NCBI GenBank assembly: GCA_027493625.1
Contig: JAOSKM010000003.1
Location: forward strand, 1 to 64,000
Length of the DNA: 64,000 nucleotides
Reading direction: 5' to 3'
Source of the DNA: Planctomycetota bacterium
Lineage (GTDB): Bacteria; Planctomycetota; UBA8742; UBA2392
Part shown: piece after piece, positions 10,616 through 22,762 of the stretch
How the letters are laid out: each line of letters opens with the position of its first letter
Position numbering within the stretch: the first letter of the stretch is position 1
Program-made: the position numbers and the translations under genes
Notes under the pieces: generated by a model
Seen by the model: only the letters and a program-made list of their open reading frames with translations
What the model was told of the DNA's origin: nothing
Databases searched by the model: none

Positions 10616-13600
10616 GAGCCTCACCTACAAACTCGGATTGCTGTAACTCACTCCCGAGTTGCAGAAGGCCTTGTGCACAGTGGCGAGCGCGCCCCACGGA
10701 CGCGCGCTTTGTCAGCCAGGAAGTAAACCGCACGGGGGGCCCAACAAGGAGGAGCACAAGCAGGAGGCCATGAATCGAATCGCCGGGCGCGTCAAGCGAG
10801 CACAAGAAGGAAGGCGTAAAACTCACGGCCAAGGATGTATCGGGTGAACGCCAGCAGGTGAGGTGGCGGCTGTCGAGGAGAAGCGCGTCCAGCAAAAGCC
10901 GGCCAAGGCCGCGAAGTCGAGCGGCAAGGTGCAGGCCGCCCAGGTGGAGCCTCCCCAAGCCCCGAAGCCCAGGAACCCCAGCCCGGCGGAAAAGAAGCGG
11001 CGCGCGGAGTTCCTGGTCGTGATCGAGCGTACACACGCAAGGCCTTCCAAGAAGTACAAGGCGCTCGCCGAAGACGCCCTGAAGCTGTCACGCTTCGCCC
11101 AGGTGCTGGCCCTGAGCGACGACAAGGCGGATGAGGTGCTTTACGCCGCCGGCAAGACCTCAGCAAAGGTCGACAGGTCGTCGCCCAGAAGCGCGTTCTC
11201 GCGCTCACCAGTAGTCCGCGCACGGGAGCGGCCGTCGTCGGACTGCATCAGGCATCCGCTGGTATCCCGGGCAAGGAGAGCACTCAAGCGGGAAGCAAGA
11301 AGGGATTGAAAGGACCCTTCTTTGCCACCATTGTTTTCTATATCGGAAAGAGCAAGTACACGCTGGTTGGGTCACGGACGCAGACCTGATCAAGTGGCAC
11401 CGCGTTGCTCAAGCAAGGGCATAGGAAGCCGTGTGAGCAAGTACCAGGGCGACGGGCAGGTCTAGGGACGATGTTCGCCGCACCGCAGCGCCGTGTTTGA
11501 AATCCCAGCAGGCGGTTGCAGGTCCCGTTTGTTCAAGAAAGGGAAGAGCCACGTCGAAATCGACGGTGTTGCTGAGAGTTCAGTACGTCACACACCTACT
11601 CATGGCAACAACCAGCACTAAATTCCAGAAAGTTAAAAGAGGACGTGGAAAAGCTCGTGTTTTGCCGCATCGAAGGAACGCCAGTGTGGCGTTGCGGGTC
11701 AAGTCATGGATGATCGTAGAGGACCCCGGAGACACCTGCATGACAACGCATGCGCGCGAGCACGACGTCGAGTTGCTTTCCATGCGCCAGTTTCGTGACG
11801 GTTCTTTGATGGCAGGGACTTATACGTCATGAAGCGCAGGCACTTTGTGTTTGGCTCTGCGAGGGACCTTGTTGCAGAGTCTATAACTGTCGCTTACCGT
11901 GGACGGAGTTCATCGAGCCCCCCAGGGACGAAACCTAGAGACTCGGCTTCCGATTGCGTTTGATGACCTCCTCAGAAAGTAGCGCAGGGGATGCTGGTTC
12001 TCCCTAGCGCCATTCGGTTCAGGGAAGAGTCTTACAGTCAGGACAACTCTGGTTCACTCTGCGCGACAAATTACCCTCAGCGCCGGAGATCGGCTGCGTC
12101 CCCGTGGCGATCAACATGCGAGAGCATTAGGGCGCCCAATATGCGGACGAGATTTTTCTCCGGCATTGGTCGTTCTTTAAGTCTCCATCGTGGGGGTGAT
12201 CTGACCGTGGCGTGGAGGACGGGAAGTCTCGCATTGCCTCATCGATGAAAAGCGGCGAGGTGGCCTCCTCAGGCGTCGTCCGGGCCAAACGCGAAGTGCT
12301 CAGGGAATGCGCCGCACCGCCGCGCAGGCGTCAGGAGATGGTTTTAAAAGTCGCCGGGTGCTACTGGTATCGTACTTTCGCGGGGCGTGACCACTCCGCC
12401 GTAGTGATGCGAGATGCTCCACGCCTTGGGGCTTCGATCCCACAAGTTGGTTCGTGTTCGGATTGAAGAGTTCGATGAAGACCGTGCCGCTCGGTACCTG
12501 GTGAAGCGAAAGGGCTTTTCCTCTCGCTTTACATTGGCTTCTAGACGACCGTTGCTGTTGGAGTTTACTTGGCAAGACGCCAACTCCTGCAGGATGTCCT
12601 TTCAATTGACTTCTCGCAGGGTCGTGCACGTGCATGGGTGGACCTGGTCAATCTAATCTGCAAGAGAGAAGCTGGCGCGAGAGCTGCGATGGACGCGGAC
12701 ACCGTGCGTCGGGTCCCACTCGGTTTCTGTCGCTTGAAGTTCGAGCAGCGCCGACTGGCGCTGGTCCGATTAGCGCGTCGATGTTAGTACAGGCGTATAC
12801 GACTGCAACTGGCCAGGCGGCTGGTGATGCCGTCACAATGCAGCTTCAACGACTCCCTGGTCTGACCGCGCGGGCCGCGGAACCGGGCACGCGCTCGTTC
12901 ATCGAACAGGAGTTTCTGGAGAGCTCTACAAGGGTTGGGAGTGCAGGCTGCCTGGGGTGCCGGACAGGACCGGAGGCAGAAGTCGCGGCAATCCGGTGGA
13001 CCACCGGCGATGGATGGGATCGCTTGATGAACTGGCAGCCAGCGTAGCTGTTTATGAACTGAGACAAGCCAAGTGGACGTCGACACACCGCCAGAGTTCA
13101 TCAGGCAAACTCGGACTGCCAACTTGGTGGCGACCTGTTTCCGAGTAGCGATGACCTGGGCCGCTGAGGACGCCGGCCGTTCTTGATCTGGAGTGACCCT
13201 GTCCACGGGCGTACATGTTTCCGGTGAACCTTGATGACGCCGGCGTAAGCGGCCCGAATTCGAGACTCGCTAGTTGATCGAGTCGTAACCTAGCGCATTC
13301 GTTTCCCAATCAGCGTGTCTTTCGCTAATTTGCCACATAAATATCGATGGCGGAAGAACAATATCGCAATCAAAGTTGCCTCGAGGCATTGAAATCACAG
13401 GGAGCAACCGGAGAAACGTCATTCGACACGCTTGGCGACGAAGACGCCATCGTACGGTTCAATGTCGAGGATTCTGTTAAAGCGTTATTGGTGTCCTTGA
13501 AAAAACATTTCAGGCAGCGGGGCTCGGGCCGCGTTGTTGGTGCATTTCACCGGGGACTGCCTCTCAATCTATCGGGGTCTATGTCGAGCCCCGTGCTGAA

Positions 13601-13789
13601 AATGCTGATCAACCAGGGCATTGCATGGAAGCTCAGGGACGTGTACCCCCGGTTCGCGAGCACTTCACGCCGGAGTCCACCAACTCCTCGATAGCCCCTT
13701 CGCGTCAAATGACCTGCCCCCCGTTTTATGTACCGGTTGTTATGAGAGTCGTTTGCTCGCCCGCGTACTCCGCCAGCGGTGCGACTACC

Positions 13790-14548
13790 CAACGTCAGTG
13801 CGGCCGCTCATAGTTGTCTCCCATTGCCACCTTCTCGACAGCGTTTCTTCTCGCGCTTGTCACAACTCCTGCTCAGCAGCTCGTCACTCAGCCGGGCGTG
13901 GAAGCTCTCCACGCGTAGCCGTTCTGCCACGGGCTTCAGGCTCCACATACAGCGTCTCCACCTTCGCCCTCTTCAACCAGCTTTTCAGCTATGGCGATGA
14001 ACTCCGGGCCGTTGTCGCTTCTTATGCATCGGTGCTCGTGCGCTTATAGCCACTCCGCGATCGCCTCGATCACGTCCCGGCGAAGCTGCGTCCACCTCAA
14101 GCACCCAGACACTCCCGCATGCTCCATCGACCACACTCAGCGACCACTTCAGGCCCGGCCGTCTGTCGTGCGATCATGGGTGAAATCACGCCCACACATG
14201 ATTCGGTGCTCCACACGCCGCCCGCGCAGCCGTTTGCGCTGCCTTGGCGGTGTACTTCTTTTGCCGCCGTCTCTGCGGCACCTTCAGGCCGTGTTTTCTC
14301 CACAGCCGGTGGACCGCTTGCAGTTCACCTGAAGCCTCCCGTCACCTTCAGACAGCGGCGGTAGCCATAGCGGTGTAACCTTGCCAGCTCCGGCATCCGC
14401 TTCACAAGCGCTTCTTCTTGTGACCGCCTTTGCGGTTTGTGGCCTTTGCGTGCTGCGTGCCTGACCGACCGTCTTACGGGCCCTTGCGTTCCGATGCCCC
14501 CAGGCGCGCTGCACGTGTTTTCACGGCCTGTCTGCGGCGCGCCGGGGT
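13790..14548 (-). pseudogene. IS3 OrfB transposase (multiple frameshifts)
   Basis: Fragments RRRQKKYTAKAAQTA, NHVWA.DF, LKW.SVVD, APMH.RSDNGPEF, LKRAKVETLYVEP. Confidence 0.7.
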
Positions 14549-14829
14549 TAGAAGTTTCCCTCGGCGATGTCCTTCAAGGCCTGCTTTTCCAGCGTCAGGT
14601 CGGCCACCGCCTTCTTGAGCTGCTTGTTCTCGGCCTCCAGTTGTTTGAGGCGCTTCATGGAGTTGCCCTTGGCGCCGCCGTACTGGCTCTTCCAGCGGAA
14701 GTACGTCTGCTGGCTGACCCCGATCTTCTTGCAGACCTGCTCGACCGACAGGCCCGCGGCCAGAGTCGGCCTCGGCGTCACGCAGCAGGGCGATGACCTG
14801 CTCGGGCGTTCGACGTTTGCGTTTCATGA
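14548..14829 (-). pseudogene. IS3 OrfA (frameshifted)
   Basis: MKRKRRTPEQVIALLRDAEAD / LSVEQVCKKIGVSQQTYFRWKSQYGGAKGNSMKRLKQLEAENKQLKKAVADLTLEKQALKDIAEGNF*. Confidence 0.85.
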
Positions 14830-17175
14830 CAGTCCTTTCTGGCCTCACGGCCCGTCTCAGAACCTCCCAACACCTGGCTCAGTTTTCGGGGAGCAGACCA
14901 AAACGACGAACTTCTGCAGCGCGCCAAGTCTCTCGGCTATACCACTGGACGCCGGTCCTTCTCGCTGCGATACGCCCAGCGTCAGCAAAAGCCTTAATCA
15001 GCGGCTCACATCAGGAAACCACGGTGGAGGCAGGGTGACGAATAGAAATGCTACCGATGGACTACTGGAAAGGCGTGACGCCGACACGCTTTCAGCTCTC
15101 AAGCGACAACTGATTGACGGCAACAGATTTGAATGCACGCGCGGTTTAATGCTTATGTTCTGGGACATTGCCAGCGCGGTGGCCGCAGGAAGCCCGCGCA
15201 AGATGCGGGTTCTGCGCGCGCGAATCCGGGCGAGCTTGACCAGCGCTCGATCGGCAGACTGGCGAAGGCCGAACGAATAACACCAGCAGGCGCTTGCCGA
15301 GTTGTGCAAAGGCTCGAGTGGTCGAGTGCCTTGCATAACCGGGCGTCCCAGGGCGAGGATTTATCGCATTACAAGGCTTGGAAAAGGAGGTTTCACGACC
15401 GCCTGCACATTTATGAACGTGCGGGGATGAAAACACATGCCGCGCAGCGGGCACACTGGAAGAGCTTCTCGTTGGGGAGAACCTCGACGAATGGATCAAA
15501 CCACTCGTTGAGCAGAACACGCTGGGATTCGTCAGCAGGCCGGGTTTTAAAGCCAAGCCATCCGCAGAAGCAAGGTCGAAAAGTACATCGAGCTGGGCAT
15601 CCCACCCGTGGAGCCGCTTCGAACTCAGTCAAGCCCGCGCTGCACCTGCCGGTCGGGTTGTGGCGGCCGTCGCGCTGGCATCCATCGTCGGCTGGTCGCT
15701 CATCCAGCCTGCACGACAATGGGATTTGTGGTTGAGCCTCTCGGCTTCCAACCGCTGACCCTGTATGAACGCTTACCACATCCTTGCCGACTTCCTGCTT
15801 TTCTCAGCCCTGTTCATCAGCGCGGCTTACGTGGGCCATCGGCCGTCGATTTGGCCCTCCGGCATCGCCGTCAGCCTTAGCGTCATCCTGGCGGTTGCCA
15901 TCACGGCCGCCGGGCCGATGTTCGGCTTCTCCGTGCGCAGCTGGAACTCGCCGGTGCTTGTGCTGTTCTGTTGACCGGCGCCGCGTTATGCACCAGAGCA
16001 TCACTGGCTTTGGGCTGAAACGCCCTGCCAGCCGCTTTCCCTAAGCATCCTGCTGACTTTGCTCGGCCTGCTTGTTTACCGCCGGGCTTGAGCGAACTCA
16101 TACCAGCCCCTGGCTGGCCATCGCCCTAACGGTCTCGCTGCAACTACTGATCTATCAGGTAACCAGTGCTCACGGCGAATCGAGATCAATGACGCCGCCC
16201 TTTTCCCTGCCCACAGCCACCCACAGCTTATGCGCTCCTCACACCCGTCGGGGCGGAGAAGGCTGAAACAGAGAGGCTTCGCTCCAAGGTGGTCACGCGC
16301 GACGCACGAAAGGACTCAAACCAGATCGCGAGCGAACTCGCCTACCCCTGCTCAAAAACTGCTCGACCGCATCGAACACCAGCCGCACAACAACTGATAG
16401 GCAGCAGCGATGAAGTGCCGCCCGATGTTCACGCCCTCCGCGCCCGGCTCAGGAGATTGCTACAGAGCAGGCCAGCAAAAAGTCGTTCTCGTTCCCCAGA
16501 GACGCCTCTTATCGAAATCAAAAAACAATCGGGTGATGACGCGCGACAGCGGTCGCGGTCAGGACGTCGTCGCCAGAGATCGACAGAAACTAAAGCTCGC
16601 TGACCGCCTGCAAAACCTGGAAAAAGCCGTCGCCACATCGAGCCAGGAACTGGAAGCCGACGTAAACATAGCGGCCACGCTCATCCGTAAAGGACTGTCG
16701 AAAGCGCCAGGGCGATGCTGGCAAGGGCAATCGCGCGCGAACACCAAGCTGATAAGACACTCAAGGGAAATGGAGGCGGTCGAAAACGCGCTCGACGAAG
16801 TCGTGCAAGCCGTTCGCGCGGAACCACTCCAAAGCGCCGGTGGCGCATGAAGACACGCGAAGAACGCCTACGAAACGAACTGCGTACCGACAAGAACGCG
16901 CGCAGGACAACATCCAGGAACTCCCTAAGCCGACCAGCCTGGGATCCCAAGGAACGCGCGCACCTTCAAGCCCAACTGGACGTTTCTTGAACGCCGACGC
17001 CTTTTTATCAGCATCTTCTTTTCTGTGCGTGACACCTGCGTGAAAGGCGATATCAACTCGCCGCACTCTCCAGCCAGGCATGACTTCAAACCCAACCTAC
17101 GAACCAGGTTGCCCGACTGGATCAAGCGGCTCGAAGGCCACGATTCCCAGCAGAGAACGCGCCAAGCAAAGCGCG

Positions 17176-18417
17176 TCACTGCAATGGCGGAAGCGTTTGG
17201 CGCATCGCCACGAGATTTGCGCCCGAAACGGCTCGCGCACTTCTTCATCCCGCAGTAGATCGTTCAGCACGGCGTCCGGGTTGAACGTTTTTCGGTGACT
17301 GCCTTCGTGCGCTCTTCGGCTTCCACGTGACCGCTTTGGCATCAGCGCGCAACACGCTGCCGCAGAACTGCTGAAGCTGGCAGGGTTGACGTGCTCGCAG
17401 CGAGGGCATGGTATTGCCTTCGACACGCTGTCATTCTGCGTCAGGGAGCGATTCTCCATTCATCCTGAGCAGTGCGTCGTCGGTGTTTCTTGCCCCTCAT
17501 GTGAATGTATGTGCCAGGCATCTTGCTTCCGAGCTTCCAGCCGAAGTGCTGGCACATCTGGAGCTCCGTTTGAACCCGAGGCCAAGTGGGTTGCCCGCGC
17601 GTGCCGGAAGTTGCACGGTTTGCTTTTTCTTGTTCACTCCCGGCCTTTCGAAACAGGTTGTTAGAGCGGTTTGCGGATGCCGGGGTAGTTCATCCCCTTG
17701 CCACGGTTGGTGTTGCCGATGTTCACCCATAACGGCGCTTCGCGGTTGTTGCGATCGGGTGGATGCTGAGCGCAACGCGAGATAAAATTGAATGACGTTA
17801 GTGAGAAAGACCTGCCTTGACCATCTTGCCAATGACGTTCAGGTGTGCCAGGTTTGCCGAAGTGACGTCCTTGATCAGCAGCGTGCCGATCTCTCGCCGA
17901 TCCTGCAACCGCTCTCGTAGATGGCCGCGACAAGCGCCTTGCTTACCTTGTCGCGGGGGTGATCGGCAGGTTTGTCAGCCGCTCAACCTCCTGCGTGGTC
18001 AAGTCTCCCTCGCCGGGAAGTTTCAGCCGATCCCTGACGGATGTTGGTTCTGATCCACTTGACCTCTTCAGGTACTCGCGGCCGGTGTTCTTCGGCCAAC
18101 GATAGAAGCGCTTCAGAACAACCTTGTGGAACTGCTTGGTCCACTTTCGCTGTAGGGCTTGCTTTCAACGCCTCGACGGAGCCCATCAAGTCTTCTGTCG
18201 CGCACTGGTCAGACTCCTTGCCGACAATCTCGGCGATAATGGGTAGTTTCGAGGCGTAGACCAGGATTGCGCGCCTTGCTGATCCCATCCAGCAGGAGCC
18301 CCTGTCGCTTGAAATCCCGAATGAGCTGCTTAGTGCGAGCACAGATTCTCGAAAACTCCAGCTTGCGTTCCGCCTTGACTTCAGCTTGCCCACATAGTCG
18401 TGCCAATCCTGTTTCAT
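17176..18417 (-). pseudogene. Archaeal XerA-type tyrosine recombinase with C-terminal zinc ribbon (multiple frameshifts)
   Basis: Pieces: DFKRQGLLLDGISKA, FYRWPKNTGREY, PEEVKWIRTN, LKLPGEGDLTTQEVERL, RDK..LVAAIYER, HPPDRNNREAPLWVNIGNTNRGKGMNYPGIRK, RHARATHLA, LQMCQHFGWKLGSKMPGTYIHMRG, IPCPRCEHVNP, FCGSVL, VLNDLLRDEEVREF...QTLPPLQ*. Confidence 0.75.
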
Positions 18418-20158
18418 GAGATCACTCAACAGAAGGCCTCACTCAAGAACGTTGTCACGCACACACGTGGTTGCCAAACGGCTCGGCCCACACCCCAAGC
18501 AAAAATGGCTTGAGGCGTTGAACCTGGAGTCCTAACGCCGGGGCCGGGCGCGACGAAGCGCAGTCGAACGTTGTGAAGACCTTCTGATCGTGATGAACAA
18601 TGAACTGGTTGGCCGGGCCTTGTATTTATGCCTTGCGCCTGCGTGTCCTGTGCGTGACAGGGCCACCACTAACCGCATACGATTGCCGGCCGTCCTGAAA
18701 GTGGATGTGCGGATCGGCTCGCGCGGAACAAGCCACAAACAAATCGTAGGCCAGAACTCCATTCTTACCCATTGTGTGTAAGGCACTTGCGCACAGTCGC
18801 ACGCTGCCTCTTGGTCCGAGATCTGTTTTTCCTTGAACCGTGCAATATCAGTGGTACTTGTATGCCCACGGAAAAAAGGGAACAACGACGAAGCCCGTCA
18901 CAAGACGGGAAGGAGAAAACAGATGGACGTTCAGACCCACTTTGTTACGACAGTTTCCCCGCTCACCTCGGACACCAGAAACATGCTGCGACCAAGATGT
19001 TCACAACCATCTTGCCCTTCCGGGACGGCAGTTTGTTTAGTGCATCTCGCAAGACAACCATCGCCCCCTCCTCGGTCAGACCACCCTTCTGGACTTTGGT
19101 CTCAGCTGCTCGACGGAGCCAAGTAGCGGACTTGCGTAAGTACGAAGGGCAGCCCCGAGATTAGGGTCGCTTCTCTTATTTTGCTTGACGCGGCACTACT
19201 CTGATCTCATCAGCCGCGGCGTGAGCCAGAGAACCTGAATGGCATTCCCCTATCGTTCAGAAGTGTAGCGTCCGGATACGGTATGCACTTATGTCCAGAA
19301 TCTACGAATACGCGAACAAGGGCGTTGTTCGGCAGCTGGGTCAGAAGTGCGTTTCCATTGCGTAGGAACTCATTTCATAAGTAACACTTCGGACGAACAG
19401 ATATTTATTACTGCCGATACAAGTACGGCTAGCCTGCCAGGATAGTGATGCTCGCGCGACTCAATTCTTAATCCCAATAGTGCTGCGCCCGTAGCTTCGA
19501 TCCTTGACCCTTGCGTGATGCGGTTTATCAACACGCGCCGCGCGGCGCATCGAATTGTGATGTCGCATGGAAACCTACACGATCAGCCGTTGAACCGGCG
19601 CGGCGTTCAGCCGCGCGCAGACCTCAACCCGCGCAGAGATTTGTTTCTGAATCAAGCTTCGGCAATGTTGATCAGCGTTGTAAGGCGCTTGCCGTCGAAC
19701 GATGTACTTGGTATCGCGTATGACTGCCAAAGGGGCCGTGAGACTCTACTGCCGTCTTCAGCGATCTGCGCGAGCAGCAGCACACGCCTTCGAGCTTGTC
19801 GAGCGTGGGGTTGAAGCCCCACCTTGGCCGGCAGACTCGCGATACAACGAACCGCCCGGCCTGCCGGGCGCTCCTTGCCATTGACAAGGTGCGTCAGGGC
19901 ATTCACGGAGCGCCAGCAGCTGCTGCATCGAACTGCGAACTGCCCGTTTACACATGCACGAAAGAGCTGCTCGGCTCCGCGAACGGTTACCGAAGCCTAC
20001 AACGCTTTTTGCTCAACCGCCCGATCTGCTGCCCGCTGAAGCGCTGTTGACCTGCTGACTCTCGATCAAATGCTGGATTTCGTCCCCGCACCTTGGTAGG
20101 GGCGAAATCACCCTCATGTCAACCCCGAACTTCGACCGGCCCGTGAGGTGCGCCTGCC

Positions 20159-22705
20159 ATGAAAGAAACCCCACGCTCGCGTCGAGGAACTCGTCAACCG
20201 GCTTGCACCAGTCCTGGGCGAGCGCATCAAAAGCCTACCTGGTCGCCTGGATCGCCGAGGACACTGATGGGCCGTCGAGAAATCGAGCAATGGCTTGAAC
20301 TGGAGTCCATGCGGCATTTTGGCGACACGCTGACAGCCCTGGCCCCACCCAAACAGGAAGACATGCCGAGTGATGGCATTCCTGTCGGTCACGTCACCCA
20401 GGCAGGCAAACGCCTGTTTCCGCTCAAGATTCCACTGCCGCAGTTGAACAAGCACGTGCTCATCTCTGGCTCGTCAGGTTCGGGCAAGACCACGCTGATC
20501 TACCATTGCGTTCAAGGCTTGCTGAAGCCGGTATCCCCTTCTTCCTCTACGACTTCAATCTCGACTACAGGGCGCTGGCGCTGCCTGTCGAACAAGGTAA
20601 AGGTCTACACCATCGGCGAAGAAATCGCGCCGCTGCTTCAACCCTTGGCCGAACTGACGATCCAGCTCTGCCAGGCCAAGAGCCGGCTTCACGACCTGAA
20701 TCCGCTGTTTCAGCTTGCTGACGTGGTCTGCAAGACGTTCTACGTCGGCCACGGGGTCAAGAGCATCCTGTGCGCCGCTCTGGCGCACGCAGCTCGAAGC
20801 TGGGCACAGAACGACTTCAGCCTGGAGCACACACCGAGTTTCAGACACGTTGCTCGCATGGGTTCGTGAACACGAACCCAGCGGATGAAGGGCCTTCGCT
20901 TCAAGGAATGGAAGGTCAGTACAGTTCGTGCCCTTGAGGCCCTTTGTGCGGGCAGCTTCGGCTCAAGCCTCGCGATCACACGCGACAAGCACGTTTCCAT
21001 CGCCGCGCTCAAGGACGAGTGCGCCATCTTCGAGCTCAACCTCCCGGAAGACCTGAAACGCTTCTTTGTCGAGAGCATGATGCTCTGTATGCGCCAGCAC
21101 GCCCTGCAAGCAGTCAAGGCGACCGGCAAGGGCAGGCTGCGCAACGTGATGATTCTCGACGAGGCGCACAATCTTTTGAAGAAGACTGAAGAGAAGATCG
21201 AAAGCCAGCTCGCCATTGCCCTTCGCGAACACCGAGGCTTGGGCACGGGCTACATCATCGCCGACCAAGTCCCAAGCCAACTCGACGACAGCGCCATCGC
21301 CAACACCCACACCAAGTTCTTCTTCACGCTGGACAACGCGCGCGACTTGCGCACGGCCGGCCAGAGCCTGCTGATTGAGGACACGGATGCCTTGTCGCGC
21401 CTGCCCACGGGCACGGCCTTGTGCCGTTTCGGCACGCACAGAGCCTTCGCCGTCACCCTCGACCCTGTTGACCACCTCAAACACGTTCCAGTCACGGATG
21501 AGGAAATCGCCCGAACCGCCGGTGATTCCGCGCTTTCCACCCCGGAATCCCTGCCAATCAGCCAACGGAGCCCCAATCAGCCTCCGACGCTTTCAGGTAA
21601 GAAACTGCATGAAGACGAGCGGAACCTGCTCGCTCACATCCTCAAAGACCCATTCGCGGGCGTCAGCAGGCATTTCAAAGGCTGCGGCATGAGCACCCGC
21701 AAGGGCCAGGCCGCCAAGGAGAACCTTGAACAACACGGCCTGGTGTGCAGCCATGAAATCCACCGGGAAATCCCCGGTGGCGGCAAAGTGGTGATCCTGG
21801 AGATCACCCAAGCCGGCGCCGAGTTGCTCAAACAACTCGGCCATGACGCCCGCTGGCCATACTACCGGGCAAGCCCGGAGCACGAGTATTGGAAGGAGCA
21901 GGCGGCGCGCCACTACGCCGCCCGCGGCTACGCCATCGCCAAGGAAGCCCCTCTCCCCTTGGGCGGCGCCGTCGATGTATCAGCAACCAAGCCAAGCGAG
22001 CGAGTAGCCATCGAGGTGGAAACCGGCAAGAGCGACCCGCTCGGCAATATCCAGAAAGCCCTCAACGCGGGCTTCGACAAAGTAGTCAGTCTCGCCACCA
22101 ACTCAGTCACAGCCGAGGCCACAGAACAAGCTTTGCAGGCCGCTTTCGAATCGATTAACTCAAGTTACGCGGGCGAGGGGGCCGCCGAACACACCTGCTC
22201 CGAACCGATTCACTCAAGTTTATCCTCAGCGCAGCCACGTTCTAAGGCCGGCCCCGACCCGATTAACTCAAGTTACGCGTCTGTCGATGCTCCCAATAGC
22301 ACGACTGCCGAACCGGTTAACTTGAGTTACGCACCCGCCCAACGCGCATCCGAAGCACCTCAAGAGATGATTCACTCAGGTTACGCACCGCCAGCGAAGC
22401 TCGATGGCCGCGTGAAAGTTCAAACGATTGCCGGTCTGCAGCCAACGGCCGAGGAGTTCATCAACCGCTTCTTCGAACTCCCAGGCCCCGAGAAACTGCT
22501 CGTCCTCGACGTACTCGACTTCCCGCACTCAGCGTGGCCTGGAAGGGAGCAACGCTTGGCGCAAGCGGGCGTGCCTGTTGCGCGCTCCCAAGACGCCCTT
22601 ACCAACGCGGTTGACGCCAAACTTGTGCGCGAAGACGGCGAACATCTGGGCCTATCGCCAACCACACGCGATGCCTTCCGAACCCTTCGCATATTGCGCG
22701 ATTAA
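20159..22705 (+). CDS. HerA/VirD4-like P-loop ATPase with C-terminal winged-helix and PD-(D/E)XK-like domain (frameshifted in the N-terminal third)
   Basis: Walker A LISGSSGSGKTTLIYH; Walker B NVMILDEAHNLL; C-terminal HYAARGYAIAKEAPLPLGGAVDVSATKPSERVAIEVETGKSDPLGNIQKALNAGFDKVVSLA. Confidence 0.8.
22153..22386 (+). repeat. Five copies of GATTAACTCAAGTTACGC-like palindromic motif at exactly 54-bp period
   Basis: Copies begin at 22153, 22207, 22261, 22315, 22369; core TAACT-(CA/TG)-AGTTA in copies 1, 3 and 4, degenerate in 2 and 5. Confidence 0.9.
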
Positions 22706-22718
22706 CTTGCGTTAACGC
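22700..22718 (+). promoter_or_regulatory. Sixth palindromic copy overlapping the ATPase stop codon, upstream of the HTH gene
   Basis: GATTAACTTGCGTTAACGC; inverted arms TTAAC/GTTAA; 45 bp upstream of ATG 22763; reading frame differs from the coding copies. Confidence 0.5.
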
Positions 22719-22762
22719 CCACAATCGAAGGGCTTTTATAGGCAAGCGTCTTTCCAATCGGC

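Larger units (their letters stand above)
13710..14900 (-). mobile_element. IS3-family insertion sequence, degenerate
   Basis: Terminal IRs TGACCTGCCCCCCG (13710-13723) and, inverted, TGGTCTGCTCCCCG (14887-14900), 11/14 identical; flanking AAA on both sides (13707-13709, 14901-14903) as 3-bp target duplication; IS3 OrfA/OrfB sequence inside. Confidence 0.85.

Noticed and set aside
11320-13700. ORFs at 11497, 12414, 12634, 13347
   Set aside because: No motifs, no consistent frame, no supported starts; cannot be called as genes.
6396-19528. Identical 15-mer CGTGATGCGGTTTAT at 6396 and 19514
   Set aside because: One or two repeated 15-mers are expected by chance in 64 kb; flanks do not match.
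19805-19870. Two hairpins (GTGGGG-TTGAAG-CCCCAC; CGCCCGGC-CT-GCCGGGCG) as an RNA gene
   Set aside because: No T tract, no conserved structure recognised, region is frameshift-rich coding debris.
22153-22386. Regular 54-bp repeats as a CRISPR array
   Set aside because: Repeat is only ~18 bp, lies in an open reading frame, spacers encode protein, and no cas genes are visible.
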